Below, one piece after another: positions 55,986-60,077 of a DNA stretch of 60,077 nt. Location of the stretch: the NCBI GenBank assembly GCA_029204225.1, contig MU833175.1, positions 1-60,077 of the forward strand. The letters are read 5' to 3'. The notes beneath the pieces were generated by a model. The model saw only the letters and a list, made by a program, of their open reading frames with translations. It was not told where the DNA came from and did no database searches. Both the position numbers and the translations under genes were made by a program. The stretch comes from Diphasiastrum complanatum (taxonomy: Eukaryota; Streptophyta; Lycopodiopsida; Lycopodiales; Lycopodiaceae). How positions within the stretch are numbered: position 1 is the first letter of the stretch; every line of letters starts with the position of its first letter.

Positions 55986-57155
55986 ACTATAGAAGCATTC
56001 ACATAAGAGCACAATAAACCCTGAAGTAGCTATTCTTCTCAAAGCATCACTATTTCTTATTTTTCAATACACTTGTAAAGCTTGGACCTTGCACTCAATT
56101 CTACTTTCTTGTCTACAAGCAATTTGTTTTAACAATTTACATGTTATGCTAATGAGAAAAGCACTTGCTAGGAGCAAATTTAAAGAAGATATTTCAAAGT
56201 TAGGAGGACACACTCACATATAATAAAGTGACATACAATTTTCCATGAGTCTCTCAAGAGATAGAAAAAAAAAACTAGGAAAGGATCTTCATATTATAGC
56301 TAATACGCCTTACAAATTGCATAATTTATGATTGTTTTTTGATAAAAAGCCAAAATTTGTGTGCAATGTAGTCGCCTTCTACTCATGAAAAAAAATTAAG
56401 ACTCCAAAAATGTTCTACAAAAAAGGGCCAAGAAGAGTGACTACATCTAAACTGGCAATTAGAAAACTTTATTTAGTTGCTTGACCTGCTTTTTTTGGAA
56501 ATGCCATTGTTATTGATGATAGATTTATTAGTCATTGATTGCAAAATTGTGTAATAGCTACAAAATCTTTGAACTCAAGATGGTGTTGGTGCAATGGTAT
56601 ACTTTATTGTCCTCAAAAATGATGTAGTTCAACTAATTCAAATATCCTAAAAACAAAAGTGGGATGGGGGCTGGAATTTGTGTCAAAGTCTGTGAATTGT
56701 AATTGTGTTTTGAAATGTTTAAGGTCTTAAAAGGTTTTTTGCTTGACGAAAAAGACGAGAACATAAGCACAAAAACATCTCCACCCAAAAGTTCTTTTTA
56801 AGCTCACAAAACCTACCTTGCTACAAGGTCACACATGAGAAGAAAATTATAGCTCTGCATTTACCTATGTAGAACTAGAGTGAAGGAGTTACTAATAGAT
56901 AACATCTTAACATTACCTATATGAAGCTAGAGGGAGGAAAAGTATAATAGTCTTTTAAGCCTAAACTCATCAAATCCATGTGTGAAAAATAATTAAAAGA
57001 ACTATAGGACATCATGTGTACAACAAGGTACAACAATGTGTGAAGTATATTCAAATGACTTTCAAAGCAACATGTGCATAACAAGGTACAATGGGATAGA
57101 TCATGCTTGAATTTAGACTTTTTTAAAGTACAACACAGATAAAAAAATTTAGAAG

Positions 57156-57159
<4 letters not shown>
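55986..57159. other. No gene recognised; AT-rich
   Basis: Gag upstream of the knuckle is cut at about 55985 and nothing recognisable follows. A tRNA-like A-box string (ttggtgcaatggtat, near 56588) is isolated. Confidence 0.5.

Positions 57160-57234
<75 letters not shown>
57160..57234. repeat. GA microsatellite, 75 bases
   Basis: The longest uninterrupted GA tract in the window. Confidence 0.95.
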
Positions 57235-57237
<3 letters not shown>

Positions 57238-58768
57238 GTGTGCATTGTTTTGGAGGGGGACCAATGAGTGGGGTCAAAACCATTCACATAACCTTTAGTC
57301 CCAAATGGTATTGTCCACTAGAATTAAAAAATGCTCTTGACTATGGGGGTCTAAAAAAAAGCATGTGACTTGCAGGCCTTGAGAACAAAAAGAACTCATG
57401 GGCAAGCTAAAATGATTTGTTTCTAGTCCTTTAGCTAAATATTTGAGTTCTTTTTGGTCGTGGACACTAGTGTCTTATATTGTAAAGTTGTCGGATTTGT
57501 TGAGCTCATTTGTAAAGTACTTACATGACTTTTTAAGGCTTTATTTGAATTTGGTATGTCCGAAATTGTTGTTTAGAGCTTGTGAAGCACTTTCTACACC
57601 TTTCAATGTACTCTTGGCCTTAATCTTTTTGTTGTGGGACCTCAAGTTGGCAAGCCATAAAAAACATGCTTGTTTTTCTATGCTTTAGCCAATGGACATT
57701 TTCAAGATTAATTGTAATCACTTTCAAATTTTGATTCTTTTCAAGCCTGATAGCCCCTTATGATTTTTATGAAACTTCAAGCCTAAAGCTCTTGAAATTT
57801 TGGTATCTAGTGAACTCTTTGTAAAGCCAATCCCTTATAGCTAGCTCGTCTCCTACACCTTGAGATCATTGATTGTTTTCATCAATCTTCTCTTGGCATT
57901 TTGTTATTGACTTGTCCCAACTCATTTGGTGCCACTATCACACTTGTTGTGGTTAACTAGAGCAAAAGTCTCTGCGGCTAATCATGTGGCTTCTACATCA
58001 ATATTGAACAAGAGACATTTCTAATTAAGACCAATTGGAGTTTATCAGCTTTGTCAATTTTGTTTCCCAAGTTTGATTGCTTCTTTTCGTATGGTCCCAA
58101 TATGTCCTAGTCATTACTCTTGTCTTGGTTTACAGTCGCATCTAATCTATACATATGGTAAAAACAAGTTGCAGTTGTTCTCAGTGGAAGGTATTGAGAT
58201 TGTTTCTTCTAAGGTTTCAAGTTGTTTCATTGTATTGCTTTTTTTCTAGAATATAGACTGCACAAAGGGCACATTCTTTAAAAAAAAATTTGTTGGTAGG
58301 CTTTAGATTTTGTTATGTTGTTATATGCTACTTTTTACTTGTGGGCTAAGAAGATTCAATTCTTTGGGCCTATGTCACTTGCTTGTTCTTAATTGTATCT
58401 CATGTTGTTATTGTCTTTTTTATTCCAATTTTCTTAAATAGATCTAATTTTCAATAGGTAAGACATGGAGGTCCAAAGTGCAATATATTGTTTGTCCTCA
58501 TTGCATTGGTAGTGAGTACTTCATTGCATAGGTAGTGAGTACTTGGAAGTCTAAGAACTAGGAGGGCATGTTGTATGAGGCACAAATTTGTTGGTTGCTA
58601 GGTTGAATTTGGTAGCGCTTAAATATGAAGTATGAGCTCTATCTATTAGGAAAAAATATCACTTTCTATCGATGCATGTAATCTGGAGTTTAAACTACCT
58701 GAACTATTTTTTGTGTCCACTTTCTTGGCCACTATCACTAATATTTAAAATGAATCTCCTTTTTATAG
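57235..58768. other. No gene recognised; T-rich on the plus strand, intron-like
   Basis: Plus-strand T-richness and lack of frames fit intronic DNA upstream of the possible exon at 58769. A 23-base word ending in ggtagtgagtactt is duplicated at 58499-58544. Confidence 0.4.
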
Positions 58769-58941
58769 AGAAAGAGGTAATTAATTTATGTGATGATGAT
58801 GGCACTCCAAGAAAGCCAAAAGCTAAGAATGGATCAAGCTTTGTGAATAAAAAACTAGAAAGCTATTCATTTGAATATCTTGCTAGCAAACTTGTATCAT
58901 ACAAAAAATTGCTGGAATTAAGTGGGGTGCCTCCACCATAG
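58769..58941 (+). CDS. Possible terminal exon of an unrecognised host gene
   Basis: A pyrimidine-rich acceptor (ctcctttttatag, AG at 58767-58768) is followed by an open stretch of about 57 codons ending in TAG: KEVINLCDDDGTPRKPKAKN, SSFVNKKLES and FEYLASKLVSYKKLLELSG. Its charged, helix-like composition differs from the hydrophobic AT-rich translation just upstream. The phase is 1 (two bases complete a codon begun upstream). No domain recognised, and the upstream exons are not located. It could be chance. Confidence 0.35.
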
Positions 58942-60077
58942 AATGGAAAAAATTGCATTTGAAATGCCTCCACTTTTTGAAGGACATGCATGAGTGAGAT
59001 AGATAAAGATTCCTTGTATGCCTTTTTGGGCTTTTTTTTTTTTAAGAATAGAGAGTACATAAGAGAGAGAGAGATGGCGATTATTTTTTGGCCCACATGG
59101 CAGCATGGTTGAAATGTTGTTGTTCCACGTCCCGGTTCGTCCTTATGCATGTGGAGATCATAAAGGCGAACTGTTGATGGAGTAACGCCTGCAAATGCCC
59201 CATTTTTGAGATGGGACTGAACGCGGGGTGCATCCCTTGCAGCCATTGGGTGAGGCCCCAGCAATCCATCTACACCAAAAGTGTGTTGCACCAAGAGTGG
59301 CGCAATGGTAGGTACGATAGATGGGAAACTATTCAGGACCGAGTTTTGAACACTTGATTAAGATAAAACAAAAAATCACTGAAACAATTGTCCCCCTACA
59401 GCAGAGACTTTGGAGATTAGTGCAAAAATTTGACAGTTCTCGATTGCTTTTGCTACCACTCAATTGGGGCTATCTTTGTACTTTGCATAAAAAACGTAAA
59501 GATTTCGCTGGAAATCCTCCTTCTTTGGCAACCCCTAATCCATAGTGGATGCATCAGCCCAAGGCAAACGTCTCTTGACCAGGTGATATGTAGGATCATC
59601 TTGAAGGTGATGAGGGCACTGCGAAGTAGACCTCCAGTGCACAGAGTTCAATGAGGAATACCTTCTCCCACCATTTGAACTGTGGTTGGAATCGAGTCAA
59701 GGTGTGTGTTTAGGAGATGGACCTACAATTTGAGGCTGAGAACGAGAGTTTATAACCCGCTTGGATGCAAGGGGTTTGACAAGGAGTCAAGGAAGGTGGT
59801 GGTGGAGGTTTGCACTAGTGGTAAACGTTCTATAAAAATTGTGCGATGCACCTAGGCACCTGGACCGGACTCATAGAGGAGAAATTTGTGTCGTCCGCCG
59901 ACAACAATTGGTCGAGAACAATTTTGTGTCAAGGGGTTGGATCATCATGACGTACCATCATTTGTGTTGATAGTAAAAGTGGAGATCCATGTTAGGTGGC
60001 AAAGGTCTGGTCAATCCATGAGGGATTTTGGTAGGTGGGAGGGATAAAACCACCAATAGACGTTTAAGTTGTGAAGG
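58942..60077. other. No gene recognised; right edge, GC-richer from 59080
   Basis: From about 59080 to the end GC content is visibly higher than the average of the window. Frames up to 143 codons exist (58863-59294, minus) but show no domain. A tRNA-like A-box string (gtggcgcaatggtaggtac, near 59297) has only a poor B-box partner. This may be the edge of another mobile element or gene that continues past the window. Confidence 0.4.

Overview
The window looks like nuclear DNA of a land plant with a large, repeat-rich genome. It is AT-rich and gene-poor. It is packed with Ty1/copia and Ty3/gypsy LTR retrotransposons whose primer-binding sites match plant initiator-tRNA-Met (TGGTATCAGAGC). Long GA/CT, TA and CA microsatellites lie between them. 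I saw no rRNA gene, convincing tRNA gene, CRISPR array, bacterial operon or virus genome. The sequence alone does not fix the species.

Layout: 1-10862 is a decayed minus-strand gypsy element (gag, protease, RNase H tail, integrase; reverse transcriptase lost). A minus-strand copia element (2912-8566, target-site duplication CAATC) sits inside its integrase, and two further copia scraps lie to the left. 10863-18760 is a mosaic of truncated copia pieces in both orientations. 19113-19600 is a probable gypsy-type LTR. 20397-23335 is a minus-strand copia element without RNase H or LTRs. 24081-24764 is a three-copy tandem repeat, and 27343-27681 is a long hairpin bracketed by TG and AC runs. 27690-30375 is a plus-strand gypsy pol. 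30376-36576 holds plus-strand copia remnants and LTR pieces, with a non-coding LTR element (31123-34394, duplication CCTAT) inserted in one LTR. 36577-46550 is a plus-strand copia element with a 251-base LTR and a leader full of tandem repeats. It is split at 40487-45215 by a minus-strand non-autonomous element with duplication GAACA.

From about 46.5 kb retrotransposons thin out. A CT-rich leader, a 73-codon reading frame with a good splice donor and a 187-codon open reading frame (49629-50192) form the best candidate host gene; I do not recognise its product. A degenerate GATGGATTGATT-type minisatellite follows (52230-53070), then a copia fragment (54860-55985) in which protease is fused in frame to the end of reverse transcriptase. 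A possible terminal exon (58769-58941) lies near the right edge.

Every retrotransposon coding region is broken by stops, frameshifts, deletions or changed catalytic residues, so none should work alone. Three insertions can be ordered exactly by their 5-base duplications. Two elements have no recognisable polymerase genes of their own. One of these shares its LTR end and primer-binding site with the copia family at 2912-8566, which suggests mobilisation in trans by that family.
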